A DNA stretch of 64,000 nucleotides. It comes from a virus. The notes under the pieces are model-generated. The model searched no databases, had not been told where the DNA came from, and worked only from the letters and a program-made list of their open reading frames with translations. The position numbers and the translations under genes were made by a program. The stretch lies in IMG/VR virus record IMGVR_UViG_3300025141_000055, positions 1 to 64,000 of that record; one strand, given 5' to 3'. Positions 24,309 to 33,657 of this stretch are shown here, piece by piece. Positions within the stretch are counted from its first letter, which is position 1. Each line of letters begins with the position of its first letter.

Positions 24309-25424
24309 GTGTTCATAGATAATGATTTTCCCAAGATTCTTGGTGCCGAGTTGTATCGTCCGCACCCGGCGTATATCGTCGAAATGGCAGCTGAGCCTGT
24401 AGTCGTTCACGACTTTGCGAAGCAACCAGGACAGACAGTACAACTTGATCGTTATCGTTTCTTCGGTAACCCTGGCTCCAAAGAATCTCGTGAGCGAACT
24501 GCTGAGCAGACCATCGGTACTGCAAACAGTCGCAATATAGTCAAGGACAAAGTGCTCGTGACACTTCGCGAGTATACTGGTCCTGCGGATCCTAGTGATC
24601 CCACCCAGCCCAGTACATTTAAAATTGCTCGGGAGACCTTAATCACCGCGCAGCGTTTGCTGCTCGACACAGGTAACTTAAATACCTTCCATCAGTCAAT
24701 AGGTAGTTTGACCCTACTTGATGACTATCGTAGATGGCGTGACCGGGTGTTCATTAATGAGCTTCTCAAGGCAGTATCTAAGGGTCAATCCTCAGATAGC
24801 CAAGGAGGTTATTACTTCCCTGGTGGACTAGCCACAGGTGCTCTCACCTATACCAACGCTGAACAGGCCAAATTCGACGTTAAGGACGATCTCCTTAGCG
24901 TGGTCAAGAGTCTCAGGAAGCGTAACACACCAACTTTCCAAGACGGTTTTTATCGCTGCGTTTGCGATCCAACTTTCTTGATGCATTTGCGTCAGAACAG
25001 CGACTTCCGCGAGGTTGCTCGTTATCCTGGCAATGGGCAGATCAATCCACTCATGTCTGGTATGCAGCCTAACGCTGCTATCTACATGGGCCAGGGCTTC
25101 GGACAGGCTACTTTTGTAGCAGGCGAGCCCATCATGCCGACAGGCTTTGTGTTTGAAGGAGTCCGCTTCTTCGAAAGCACAAACATGCCTTCTCAGACTC
25201 AAGCTGCAACTATCGCTGGTTCCGCCACCGATTACAATGCAGCTATCGGTATGTTCTTTGGTCCCCAAAGTTGTGGAGTAGGCATCGGAGGCAACAATGC
25301 CCAGGTGCTACTTAACAACAATGACGACTTCAGCCGCTTCATCATGATGATTTGGAGCCTCTATGCAGGTTTCGAACTTCTGAACGCTGACTTCGCCACA
25401 ATTGCCTACTCATTCGACGCTTGA
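24309..25424 (+). CDS. major capsid protein
   Basis: GTG 24309. 371 residues with an N-terminal arm (PKILGAELYRPHPAYIVEMA), a charged loop (QTVQLDRYRFFGNPGSKESR), a long helical region (LLDDYRRWRDRVFINELLKA) and a C-terminal domain ending in IMMIWSLYAGFELLNADFA. The length, position after portal and scaffold, and overall look fit an HK97-fold capsid protein. The exact family is not fixed. The second gene (25439) follows with an excellent ribosome site, as for capsid-decoration pairs. Confidence 0.85.
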   Translation: MFIDNDFPKILGAELYRPHPAYIVEMAAEPVVVHDFAKQPGQTVQLDRYRFFGNPGSKESRERTAEQTIGTANSRNIVKDKVLVTLREYTGPADPSDPTQPSTFKIARETLITAQRLLLDTGNLNTFHQSIGSLTLLDDYRRWRDRVFINELLKAVSKGQSSDSQGGYYFPGGLATGALTYTNAEQAKFDVKDDLLSVVKSLRKRNTPTFQDGFYRCVCDPTFLMHLRQNSDFREVARYPGNGQINPLMSGMQPNAAIYMGQGFGQATFVAGEPIMPTGFVFEGVRFFESTNMPSQTQAATIAGSATDYNAAIGMFFGPQSCGVGIGGNNAQVLLNNNDDFSRFIMMIWSLYAGFELLNADFATIAYSFDA

Positions 25425-25438
25425 GGAGGTAACTAATT

Positions 25439-26314
25439 ATGGCAATTAATTCTAATCAGTTGCAGGTTGCCAAGATCTATCCTGGTAACTATGCCAACGT
25501 TCTGCGTTACTGGCACACTACGCAAACCATTCAATACAAAAACGCGAATGGTGTAGAGACAAGCATGACCAACCAGCCAGTTGGTGGTCCTGTAGGTGTT
25601 GTATTCCGTCCTGGTTGGATTGCTCAACAGGCAATCGGCTACGTAGACATGAGCTATCAAGCTCTAGGGTCTACAAACCAGTTGAGCTACTACACCACTC
25701 CTTATGGTTCTGGTCAGAATGATGACCAACAGCCATTCCTTAATGCATCAGTAATTATTCCTTCTCCTGATTTCCATAAGGATGTCAGAGCAGATATTAC
25801 TGACGCTATTACGGTTCCTGCTAATGCACTTGTTTACCGTGCTTCCCTCCGTCTGAGCGGTGGTGACTTGGTAAGTAGTGGTGTTGCAGGTGCAGATACT
25901 ACTCCTGAGTTGACTCTTGTTCCTGCTATGGGTGAAGGTCTTTTTGACTCTTCCACCGTGGTTTCAGGTCAGTTCGGTGTATCTCTAACTGGTGCTACTA
26001 GCCGTATTCCTAACGGAACTGTTAACAGCACAAATATCTGGGATTCAAGCAGCTTGTCTGCTTTGAGTGCTGCTACTCAGTGGAAACTGTTTACCACCGT
26101 CGATCTCGGCGGTGCCTCAGCTTCCGGTTTGGCTCAAGGCTCAGGTGTTTATGACCCTCGTGCTGGAGTCAACAAGCTATCTGGTGATGACAAAGCCCTC
26201 GCAATTTGTGAGGTTTGCTGGCTTATTGCCGATGCGCCTCCTGAGCGTCAGGATGTTGCTCTTCAGCCTGATGGCATTGTGGAGTCTCAGACCTATACCT
26301 CAACTACTCCTTGA
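25439..26314 (+). CDS. capsid decoration / second head protein
   Basis: ATG 25439 is preceded by GAGGAGGT, the best ribosome site in the head region. 291 residues, beta-rich with many Ser, Thr, Gly and Val and few Lys. One cysteine pair (CEVCW) near the C-terminus. Placed 14 bp after the capsid gene and before a perfect terminator at 26338, so the two form a high-expression unit. Decoration or cement protein is inferred from position. Confidence 0.7.
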   Translation: MAINSNQLQVAKIYPGNYANVLRYWHTTQTIQYKNANGVETSMTNQPVGGPVGVVFRPGWIAQQAIGYVDMSYQALGSTNQLSYYTTPYGSGQNDDQQPFLNASVIIPSPDFHKDVRADITDAITVPANALVYRASLRLSGGDLVSSGVAGADTTPELTLVPAMGEGLFDSSTVVSGQFGVSLTGATSRIPNGTVNSTNIWDSSSLSALSAATQWKLFTTVDLGGASASGLAQGSGVYDPRAGVNKLSGDDKALAICEVCWLIADAPPERQDVALQPDGIVESQTYTSTTP

Positions 26315-26337
26315 TAATCATCGAGTAAAAGTTAAAG

Positions 26338-26361
26338 CCCTCTCTTCGGAGAGGGTTTTTT
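26338..26361 (+). terminator. rho-independent terminator after head genes
   Basis: CCCTCTC-TTCG-GAGAGGG is a perfect 7-bp stem with a stable UUCG loop, followed by six T. It ends the capsid-decoration transcript. Confidence 0.92.
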
Positions 26362-26389
26362 CATGGCCTGGTGCACTGTTACATTCCTT

Positions 26390-26395
26390 TATAAT
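26390..26395 (+). promoter_or_regulatory. consensus -10 box after head terminator
   Basis: A perfect TATAAT lies 29 bases after the head-operon terminator. No good -35 stands 17 bp upstream. It could start transcription of the small genes and virion genes that follow. Confidence 0.4.
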
Positions 26396-26482
26396 GCCTT
26401 TGTGGGTTTCCCACTTTTTATACCCCAAACCGAGACCACGGGGGAAAGTCTCTCATCTTACAAGTACAACCGCTCTAAGATA

Positions 26483-26557
26483 ATGGAGTTCTTCCTTATT
26501 CTCGCTGCTCTCAGTGGTGCTGCATATGGTGCATATCGGATGACTCCTAAAAATTGA
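26483..26557 (+). CDS. 24-residue membrane microprotein
   Basis: ATG 26483 codes for a single hydrophobic segment (MEFFLILAALSGAAYGAY) and a short basic end. It lies isolated between two terminators with its own -10 box, so it may be a short independent transcript. A longer frame upstream from 26363 runs through the promoter region and is not accepted. Weak but suggestive. Confidence 0.4.
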   Translation: MEFFLILAALSGAAYGAYRMTPKN

Positions 26558-26561
26558 ATAA

Positions 26562-26597
26562 TAAAAGGGACCCTTTACTCAGGAGGGTCCTTTTCCT
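26562..26597 (+). terminator. rho-independent terminator
   Basis: AAAAGGGACCC and GGGTCCTTTT pair (one bulged G) around TTTACTCAGGA, with T-rich sequence after it. It closes the microprotein unit at 26483-26557. Confidence 0.75.
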
Positions 26598-26628
26598 TTA
26601 AACTACTGTTTATATACTGTCTTTTCAC

Positions 26629-27099
26629 ATGACCACTACCACAATGGAAACCACCTCTTATTGCTATAAACCCAGTGGGGTAAAGGTAGAAGTAATCTCT
26701 ATCCATGACGATGGGGACTACTTTATGGTGAGGTCCAGCACCAGTGGGAAGGTCTTCTTTGCTCATAAAGATCAGGTAGGTCCCATAGTCGAGGAACAGG
26801 TGGAACCCGTAAATAAGGTGAGCACCCGCAGGAACCGCCGTCACGTTAAACAAGAGCCTAAGGCTCAAAAGGTAATTAAACCCATCCCCCCTGTGGATAA
26901 CCGCATTAACTTAAATACCCTTACAGAACAGGGCTTAACACAATGCTTACCAGGCGTGGGTAGTAAAACTGCTAAAGAGATTATTGAGTTACGTCAGAAT
27001 CTCCCTGGGGAAAAATTCACCAAGCTCGAACAATTAGAGGCTATTAAGAGGGTTGATTGGGTAGAAGTTTTTGCTACAGGCTCAGTGTACGTAGAATAG
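26629..27099 (+). CDS. helix-hairpin-helix (ComEA-like) protein
   Basis: 156 residues. The N-terminal part forms a small beta barrel-like region (VKVEVISIHDDGDYFMVRSS, then GKVFFAHKDQVG). A Lys-rich linker and a C-terminal HhH domain follow: INLNTLTEQGLTQCLPGVGS and KTAKEIIELRQNL, matching the ComEA/UvrC duplicated hairpin. HhH domains bind DNA non-specifically. Its place between capsid and later virion genes suggests a DNA-contacting virion or assembly protein rather than competence. Confidence 0.75.
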   Translation: MTTTTMETTSYCYKPSGVKVEVISIHDDGDYFMVRSSTSGKVFFAHKDQVGPIVEEQVEPVNKVSTRRNRRHVKQEPKAQKVIKPIPPVDNRINLNTLTEQGLTQCLPGVGSKTAKEIIELRQNLPGEKFTKLEQLEAIKRVDWVEVFATGSVYVE

Positions 27100-27123
27100 A
27101 AGAATAAAAGGGTTTTTTAGCTT

Positions 27124-27744
27124 GTGGCCCAACTAACGGAAAGTGAACTTCAGCAGATCCAATCGTATCTAGCTCAACAGGGTGTCGTTTTTAATGCCAC
27201 TCAGACTGACGCTACAAAGCGAGAGATTGTTTATGCGGCAGTTAATCAGTTAACTCGAAACCCTGCTCAGGTTTTTGGGTACGCCCTAGATGATTATAAT
27301 TTCAGCCGGGTGGCGTATCATCTAGGGTATAACATTGCTACAGTCCCAGCCGGGGATTATGCTCGTTTACTCGAAGCTTGTAATAGTGTTCCGAGCGAAT
27401 TTTATTATGACAAAATTGTTCAACAGATTGAAAGATGTGAGGATGCTGAGCGTCTCACAGAATTAGCCACAGGGCGCGCCACGAGTAGGCAAGAGACGAT
27501 TTTAGGTGATGTTTCACGATCTATTAATATTCAGGACAAGCGGGAGACTGCGAGGATATGGCGTGAGAACTACATGTATGAATGTGATCGTCTAGCGCAT
27601 ATGCTCTATGTAGCGAACTATAGAGATCCAGTAGTATCACGTTATAGATTTGAAAGGTCTGGAGGAGAGTTTATACAGGCCATACCAGGCCCTCCAGACG
27701 TGTCTCGTGCCGATCGTCTCTACTTTTGGGCTAATTGGAGATAG
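27124..27744 (+). CDS. virion-like protein (head-tail region)
   Basis: GTG 27124, 206 residues, helical with many Arg, Glu and Tyr, ending FIQAIPGPPDVSRADRLYFW. It lies between the HhH gene and the large 602-residue gene. A head-completion or connector role would fit its position and size, but no family is recognised. Confidence 0.55.
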   Translation: MAQLTESELQQIQSYLAQQGVVFNATQTDATKREIVYAAVNQLTRNPAQVFGYALDDYNFSRVAYHLGYNIATVPAGDYARLLEACNSVPSEFYYDKIVQQIERCEDAERLTELATGRATSRQETILGDVSRSINIQDKRETARIWRENYMYECDRLAHMLYVANYRDPVVSRYRFERSGGEFIQAIPGPPDVSRADRLYFWANWR

Positions 27745-27774
27745 ACTAGGTTTATTAGTTAACCCTAAAGTCTA

Positions 27775-29583
27775 GTGAGTATCTTATCCAAAATTCTTAG
27801 AGAAGCGGGGGGACATTTGACTAGCCCACAGGCTCGTCAAGCTTTCGTTGATGCGCTGAGCCGTTTAGATAGTAAGGCAGCACGGGAGGCACTTAATGAG
27901 ATGCGTAACCTTCCTAAACTTCTTCCAGGTGTTGAGGATGCTGCGCGAGTATTCCAACCTAAGATAGGGCTCCGTTTCCCTCCGGGAGCTAGATCTATTG
28001 TCGAAACAACGACGAAGAAAGGAACTACCGTAGCGCCTGGAAGAGGAATTGGTGGCCGCTTATATAGTCCTAAGCCTCACGCTACTCCTCTAAATGAAGC
28101 ACTCGTTAAGGGGACGGAGAGTATTGCGGATGCATCTCCTGAGACCCTCTATAAGGTTCTCGAAAGCCAAGTCGCCAGTAGTGGACTCCGCGGCACTATT
28201 CATCCACAGATCCTCCAGAGGATGGCGACGGAAGGATTGGGACCAGAATTCCTTCCTCAAGTGGCTCAGCTTGTACGTAGGGGTCAGTTCCCCTCCCCGG
28301 TTGCGATAAAAGGAAGCTTGAGCAAGCTTGTGAGGCAAGCGCCTGCTCCTAAACCTCAATGGACTATTAAAGTTAGCGAGCTGAGTCCAGAGCTACGGGC
28401 TTTAAGTGTTAATGATCCCGGTACTTTTAAATCTCTTTCGGAGATCGCTCAACGAGCAGGGACTCATTACAAGGTAAATCCTCAAACTATTTTAGAAAGA
28501 ATTTCTCGCCCCGGAGGGACAGAATTTTTAAGGAGACTCGACGATGGTGCACGCGAAGCCATGGGAGCTATTACTCGTACTCCGGGCGGAAAAATTGTAC
28601 GTACTCCAGCTGGGGCGCGTTTTGAGCCCGTCAGTGTCCGCGTGGTGAATGGCCAGCGTCAACTAGCTGGTGGTGAGGTACCTATAGGGTTACTTGCACG
28701 TGATGCAGCAGTGGGTAATCGGGTAGCTGATCTCCAGCAGATTTTACGTAACCGAGGGGTCCAACTCGGGTTAGGAGGATTAGTCGTTGGTGGTGGTACC
28801 GCAGCTTATTTGAGTAATCAAAGCCCACCCCCTACGGAAGGTTCTGCTCAACTTCCAGATGCCACCCCTGGAGTTATTTTCCGCGAGGATAACGGGGATG
28901 TATTAGGCGATGTAACACCACCTCCTCCGGTACCTAATCCTCCGGGTCCTGGAAACATCGATCCAACACCCCCTCAGGGTTTAGGTTCTGACGAGAGAGA
29001 TAGTGATCGTCGTGCAGCTTTAGGGCAAGCCGATCCGGCTGCGGCTGCTATTGACCGCGCTCTTGAGCCTCTGGACCCAAGTAAGTACGGAAGTATTGCG
29101 GATTACTATGCCGCTCGGAAGGCCTATGTGGATCAACAGGATATCCGTCGTGCTCTGATGAGATCCACGATTCACGGAGTTGAGTCACCCCAAATTGCGG
29201 CCAATCTAGCCGCCTGGGCACAGGCACACCCGGGATTAGCTTATGAACTTCAGCAGCGTCAGTTAGTTAACCCTAATGCTAGTCAACAAGGGGTCGGCTC
29301 TATTACCAATACAACTCAAATGTCCACAATGGGTGGCAATGTTCCTCAAAGTGCAGTAGCTACGGCTAATGCAGTTGAGAATCAGCTTCATACTGGAGCG
29401 ACGCAGGGAGGCACTGAAATAGCCGTAGCTAATGAAACCTTTAATTCTCCGGTTCTCCAGAATGTACGTCGAGACATCTCAGAAGCTTATCTCAATGCGG
29501 GTCGTAACCAAGCGCAAGGCAAAGGGTCTGTAGCCAAGAATTTGGCCTACCTGCAAGATAATTTTGCCCACCTACGTAGGTGA
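27775..29583 (+). CDS. large virion protein, ejection-protein candidate
   Basis: GTG 27775. 602 residues: a basic helical N-terminal region, PVSVRVVNGQRQLAGGEVPI, then a Gly/Val hydrophobic segment (LGLGGLVVGGGTAAYLS, about residue 335), a Pro-rich acidic linker, and an Ala/Gln/Asn-rich helical C-terminus. The hydrophobic segment within a helical, Pro-linked protein resembles internal virion proteins of short-tailed phages. It is too short for a normal tape measure of a long tail. Role inferred. Confidence 0.6.
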   Translation: MSILSKILREAGGHLTSPQARQAFVDALSRLDSKAAREALNEMRNLPKLLPGVEDAARVFQPKIGLRFPPGARSIVETTTKKGTTVAPGRGIGGRLYSPKPHATPLNEALVKGTESIADASPETLYKVLESQVASSGLRGTIHPQILQRMATEGLGPEFLPQVAQLVRRGQFPSPVAIKGSLSKLVRQAPAPKPQWTIKVSELSPELRALSVNDPGTFKSLSEIAQRAGTHYKVNPQTILERISRPGGTEFLRRLDDGAREAMGAITRTPGGKIVRTPAGARFEPVSVRVVNGQRQLAGGEVPIGLLARDAAVGNRVADLQQILRNRGVQLGLGGLVVGGGTAAYLSNQSPPPTEGSAQLPDATPGVIFREDNGDVLGDVTPPPPVPNPPGPGNIDPTPPQGLGSDERDSDRRAALGQADPAAAAIDRALEPLDPSKYGSIADYYAARKAYVDQQDIRRALMRSTIHGVESPQIAANLAAWAQAHPGLAYELQQRQLVNPNASQQGVGSITNTTQMSTMGGNVPQSAVATANAVENQLHTGATQGGTEIAVANETFNSPVLQNVRRDISEAYLNAGRNQAQGKGSVAKNLAYLQDNFAHLRR

Positions 29584-29612
29584 TTTAAACTTACTTTATT
29601 AGGCCTCTTTCC

Positions 29613-30224
29613 ATGTCCTCCGACTATCCCAATTACGCAGGACCTGCCGGTCCAGGGTCCCTCTCCGATTATTCCGTCGTGGCAGAAGCCCCACCTTCGG
29701 TTCATGGCGAAGATCGTCCACGTCGCTCCGGGTTTGCAGGGATTATTGATGAGATAGGTCTGTTCGCGAGGAATGTTACCCCAGCTGCGGAAAGAGTGAT
29801 TGATATTGTACGTATGTCGAGGGGTCAACGTCCTATTTATTCTGTATATGATAAGTACTACGGGCGTGGAGGATTAGGTCCCGGAGGGAGATATGGAGGA
29901 CAGCGTTTAGGTGAGGTTATAGATGGTATAAGAAGTAGAAATCAAGAAAGATGGAATAGACAGGATAAGAGCAGAGGAACACAGCCCGCTCCTACGCCCT
30001 CTGCTGGTGAAGAAGGGACTGATTCATTATTAAAGAGTGGAGATACTTTAGTTAATAACTTACAGGCTCAGATTGATGCACTTCAGGAGGAACTCAATGC
30101 ACTTAGAGAAGCCGATGCCGAGGTAGGGGTGTCAGATGTAGAATTAGGGCCGGGTGCTCGTATACCGGTTCAGCCTTGGGGAGGGGATACACTGGTAGAT
30201 CCTACCCGGGCCCTCTCCCCCTAA
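29613..30224 (+). CDS. Gly/Arg-rich virion-like protein
   Basis: ATG 29613. 203 residues with a Pro/Gly/Ser N-terminus, a basic Gly/Arg/Tyr middle (KYYGRGGLGPGGRYGGQR), a coiled stretch (LVNNLQAQIDALQEELNALR) and an acidic end. Located in the virion block between the 602-residue protein and a beta-rich protein. No family recognised. Confidence 0.6.
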   Translation: MSSDYPNYAGPAGPGSLSDYSVVAEAPPSVHGEDRPRRSGFAGIIDEIGLFARNVTPAAERVIDIVRMSRGQRPIYSVYDKYYGRGGLGPGGRYGGQRLGEVIDGIRSRNQERWNRQDKSRGTQPAPTPSAGEEGTDSLLKSGDTLVNNLQAQIDALQEELNALREADAEVGVSDVELGPGARIPVQPWGGDTLVDPTRALSP

Positions 30225-30248
30225 TTCAAGTATTTGTCGTAAACACTA

Positions 30249-30806
30249 ATGGCCTCCACTTCGACTAATAAACAACCCTTAATGGTTGACCGTCCTTTCC
30301 TGAGAGGAGCGAGGTTCACTAGTGGGTCGACAACGGTCACTAACCAGGGCAATCCTACTTTTAGTAACCTAGTTCAACTGGTGAGGGTGGGTGATATTCC
30401 CTCTGAAGATGGCGGACTCGTAGAAGATCTTTGGGTAGTCTCTAATGAGGGATACCCTGATACGGCAGGTATTTATTCTGCCGCCTTTGGTGTTTACCTT
30501 TATGCGCCGGACCAGGCAGCTCCATCTTCTTCATCTTCCCTATTATTAGGAAAATTCGAGGTCGGACTATCAGGCAGTACTGAGGGTTTGATTCAACGTG
30601 TCGAATTACCCGCAACTATCGCCCCTACTCCACGTACCGGTGATACTAACTTGGCAAGGCCAATTGAGCTTGGTAAGTCTGAAGCAATGTATTTAGAGAA
30701 AGGTTATATCCTATGTATTGGATACTATGGAAATGGGCCAGCCGCTGTTTCAGGTGGTCTTAGTGCTTCCGGGTTGTCTATATTTGCCCAAGGTGGTTTT
30801 TATTAA
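30249..30806 (+). CDS. beta-rich virion protein
   Basis: ATG 30249, 185 residues. Gly, Ser, Thr and Val rich with alternating hydrophobics and a short Ser run (APSSSSSLLLGKFEVGLSG). It looks like a single beta-sandwich structural component, followed three bases later by the 528-residue protein. Role inferred from gene order. Confidence 0.6.
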   Translation: MASTSTNKQPLMVDRPFLRGARFTSGSTTVTNQGNPTFSNLVQLVRVGDIPSEDGGLVEDLWVVSNEGYPDTAGIYSAAFGVYLYAPDQAAPSSSSSLLLGKFEVGLSGSTEGLIQRVELPATIAPTPRTGDTNLARPIELGKSEAMYLEKGYILCIGYYGNGPAAVSGGLSASGLSIFAQGGFY

Positions 30807-30809
30807 AAA

Positions 30810-32396
30810 GTGGGAAGCCGCATAGGTCAGAATCACTTCGGTAGTTCTACTTTTGGTTATAAGAGTTTTGAGCGGCGCTCTTCTAAGTTTGCGTTTAAAA
30901 ATCTGCACGGAGCGGACACTACGCGCCAACTAAATAGAGCAATGCCTCCGGAAGCTAAGTTTCGTCCCCAGACGGAACTGAAGGATTTCGGTTTACTTAG
31001 TGACTATGATTATGCCTCTCTTTGGTGCAGATGGAGACGAGGGTATGAGCTTTATATGTATGCGGATCAGGCCTTTGTAGGAATGAACTATACGTTCAGA
31101 TACTACATTTCCGGTACACAGAATTTGGGCCCTGCTATTCCGGGGGCGGTGTGGATGTATCCGTCTATGAAACAGGACATGGCGATGCATGTCACTACGA
31201 TTAGGCCACGCGATGTTTATAACTTTCTTGACTACGGTCTCGCTATCCAGAGTGTTACAACCTATTCTGAAGGGATCCTGGCGGTTGTTCTAAATGGAAA
31301 CTTCGGGCCTCCCGTTACCTACTTTATCGGTGAAGTATTATCTGACCGCTTTAATGCGGATGGTACAGAGAAGACAAGTTACGGTAACTATACTCTTGTC
31401 AATGTTGGTACAGATGGGGTTATTGCTGATCCCTCCACTAGTGCTCATGGGGATCATAATACTTTGTTTTTAGCTAATGGAACTAATACTAGTTGGAGTG
31501 TAATCGATAGTAATACCCTCAGTGCTCCGGCGGCATCCAACCCTACCCCCGGAGATTATTTAACAACGGAGTATCGCTACAGTTGTAGTTGTCCTGATTA
31601 TGTAGGACGAGAGGATTTCAATCTTTATAAGTACAACACAAAACGAATATATCCTTACACCCTCCCTCAAGATTTGAAACCGGGCACTTACGATCCGGGG
31701 GGAACCGAAACTGGTCCGGAGAGATTACAAGAGACTCGCGACTATCCGGGTGCAGCCCGCGACTTCGGTTTTATCTATGTCAATACTCTCTTAAAGGCTC
31801 CGGAATATAAAGATGATGGGAAGACATTTTCCGATCCCAATATGTACTTTTATATGCCTAAGTGGTGTAAGCATCTTTATGCATCCTTTTTCGACTTAAG
31901 GAATCGCTTACCGGCTACCGCTACGGTTATTAATCCGTGGTTAGATCAGCCCGCCGATGAGCCCATGGATGGAAGATATAGACAGTATTTCTTTAAGCAG
32001 CTTAAGAAAGAAACTGATTCACGGAAACGTGATAAAGATCTCGCTTGGTGGGAGAAATATAGTCCTTCAATGACGGATACTCCTACGCATTTGATGTATC
32101 CGGATATGTTCCCCGCGGTCATTAAGGCCCTTAATTTTGATACTGCTATTTCGGGAGCTGATTCTAGTCGGCCTATCGTAGCCAGTGGCTTCGTCATGAC
32201 GAAAATTGGTGACTACAATCCTTTCTTACCTATTTCCGAGCGAGATATCATTGATGGAGGGCACTATGAAGATGGTGACCTAGTTCCATTAGCTTCAGGT
32301 CTCGTTGCCCCTCTCTTTAATGGGGGGCAATATGACGATGGGGTTACCATTCCTCCTTCTATTGAGCCTCTTTTAATTAACGGGGGTGTTTATTAA
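30810..32396 (+). CDS. large Tyr-rich virion protein, tail or head-fibre candidate
   Basis: GTG 30810, 528 residues. Tyr, Pro, Asp and Gly rich, with a C-x-C pair (YSCSCPDYVGRED) and three repeats at the C-terminus of the form DGGHYEDG, NGGQYDDG and NGGVY. This short repeated GG-Y motif is notable. Its stop overlaps the ATG of the next fibre-like gene. It might be a tail-nozzle or knob protein; no family recognised. Confidence 0.65.
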   Translation: MGSRIGQNHFGSSTFGYKSFERRSSKFAFKNLHGADTTRQLNRAMPPEAKFRPQTELKDFGLLSDYDYASLWCRWRRGYELYMYADQAFVGMNYTFRYYISGTQNLGPAIPGAVWMYPSMKQDMAMHVTTIRPRDVYNFLDYGLAIQSVTTYSEGILAVVLNGNFGPPVTYFIGEVLSDRFNADGTEKTSYGNYTLVNVGTDGVIADPSTSAHGDHNTLFLANGTNTSWSVIDSNTLSAPAASNPTPGDYLTTEYRYSCSCPDYVGREDFNLYKYNTKRIYPYTLPQDLKPGTYDPGGTETGPERLQETRDYPGAARDFGFIYVNTLLKAPEYKDDGKTFSDPNMYFYMPKWCKHLYASFFDLRNRLPATATVINPWLDQPADEPMDGRYRQYFFKQLKKETDSRKRDKDLAWWEKYSPSMTDTPTHLMYPDMFPAVIKALNFDTAISGADSSRPIVASGFVMTKIGDYNPFLPISERDIIDGGHYEDGDLVPLASGLVAPLFNGGQYDDGVTIPPSIEPLLINGGVY

Positions 32397-32965
32397 TGTC
32401 ATCTACTCCAGTAACCCTTCTCTTCAAACGAACGGGTAATGCCGCTGACCGCCCTAGTGGAGCGACGGTTCAAACAGGTGAGCCGGCTATTTGTTTTGGA
32501 GCAGCAGATCCTGGACTTTACTTTAAGGATTCGGCGGGATCTATCCGAAAAGTAGGAGGCTCCGCATACGCTGCTAGTGCCCCTAACTCGACCCCGGTAG
32601 GCTCACCAGGAAATTCCACCGGAGAGATCTGGGTTGATTCCTCAACTTCCGAGAAGTATTTGAAAGTGTGGAATGGGGCAGCTTGGGACAAAGTAGGAGC
32701 GGCTTTTGCAGATACATCTGCTACAGCGACGGTTCCCTTTGCCTCTGGCGCTGCTTACGCTGATTCTGCATTAGTGGCGTCCGGCGCATTTGGAGCCATT
32801 ATGGCTTCCGGTGTGATCACTGCCACAGGGGTGCCTGTCGCCGATATCTATACCGGAGCACTAACAGGAACAGGGCCTTCCGGCTCCTTCCGTTATAAAG
32901 CGGATGATACGGGTAGTCCTAGTGGAATTTATGTGGCTTATGCAGGTGGGTGGGCGTTAACTTAA
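32396..32965 (+). CDS. tail-fibre-like protein
   Basis: ATG 32396 overlaps the previous stop. 189 residues. The N-terminus (VTLLFKRTGNAADRPSG, then QTGEPAICFGAADPGLYFKD) is a common phage-fibre opening. TGEIWVDSSTSEKYLKVWNG is the WxDt/VWNG repeat seen again in the protein at 38731, and the C-terminal part is Gly/Ala/Ser-rich. A virion fibre or adaptor is likely. Confidence 0.7.
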   Translation: MSSTPVTLLFKRTGNAADRPSGATVQTGEPAICFGAADPGLYFKDSAGSIRKVGGSAYAASAPNSTPVGSPGNSTGEIWVDSSTSEKYLKVWNGAAWDKVGAAFADTSATATVPFASGAAYADSALVASGAFGAIMASGVITATGVPVADIYTGALTGTGPSGSFRYKADDTGSPSGIYVAYAGGWALT

Positions 32966-32978
32966 AGAGAGGAGAAGA

Positions 32979-33242
32979 CTACATGGAGGATAATACTGAG
33001 CCCAAACTACAGGCCTCTTCTTCGGCGGGAGACTCGGATCCATTTAAGTATTTTTGAAGAGCGTCTTGGTTGACTCTATAAAGGGACTTAGCTCCATTTG
33101 GTTGGAGATTAACAAATATTCCTTTGGGCCAGCCTCCTGGTTGATTAGCTTCGGCTAGTGCAATCCGCTTACGTACAAACCCCGCAGAACAGTTGAGTAG
33201 TTCGGCAGTTTGAGCAATTGTAAGTAACCGAGAAGAATCCAT
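32979..33242 (-). CDS. HTH protein (excisionase/MerR-like HTH_17)
   Basis: 87 residues, ATG at 33242. LLTIAQTAELLNCSAGFVRK gives the helix-turn-helix of the HTH_17 family, followed by a wing-like stretch (GIFVNLQPNGAKSLYRVNQD) and LQKYLNGS. It is a stand-alone minus gene with a 159-bp divergent region to the next plus gene, a fitting place for an operator it could control. No integrase is seen, so excisionase activity is not implied. Confidence 0.75.
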   Translation of the reverse strand: MDSSRLLTIAQTAELLNCSAGFVRKRIALAEANQPGGWPKGIFVNLQPNGAKSLYRVNQDALQKYLNGSESPAEEEACSLGSVLSSM

Positions 33243-33401
33243 TTGATTACAGAAGTTCAGTGTGTGAGGACGTGCAGAGGTTAGCAGGTATGATGTCTGC
33301 GCGACTGTGCCATTGTGTATTTTATATTCTCTTCATATTTAGGTCCCTCATATTAGCAAATATACATTCGCGCTAGAATAATTGGAGACTGTACTTGCTT
33401 T

Positions 33402-33653
33402 ATGGACCCTCAAGACACTTGCGTTCGTGTGGGGCTTTCCCTAGAGGATGATTTAACCCTAACGAGAGTTAAAAAGAAGGCTTATTCATTAAAGGGAGAC
33501 GCGCGTGATCAATATCTTTGGAAAACCATCTTTAGATTCGTATGTCGAGAGCGCGCGTATAAATCAGTCATGCAAGAGATCGGCGTGGTCGTCGATACTA
33601 ACGTTGATCTTTTTGGTGACGACGAGCGGTATAATAACATCGACGCTGCTTAG
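33402..33653 (+). CDS. small charged hypothetical protein
   Basis: ATG 33402, 83 residues, basic/acidic helical. Its 3' part overlaps a longer frame (from 33505) that continues into the muramidase; the muramidase's better start is 33658, four bases after this stop. It is therefore kept as a separate gene. No family recognised. Confidence 0.55.
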   Translation: MDPQDTCVRVGLSLEDDLTLTRVKKKAYSLKGDARDQYLWKTIFRFVCRERAYKSVMQEIGVVVDTNVDLFGDDERYNNIDAA

Positions 33654-33657
33654 TCAG

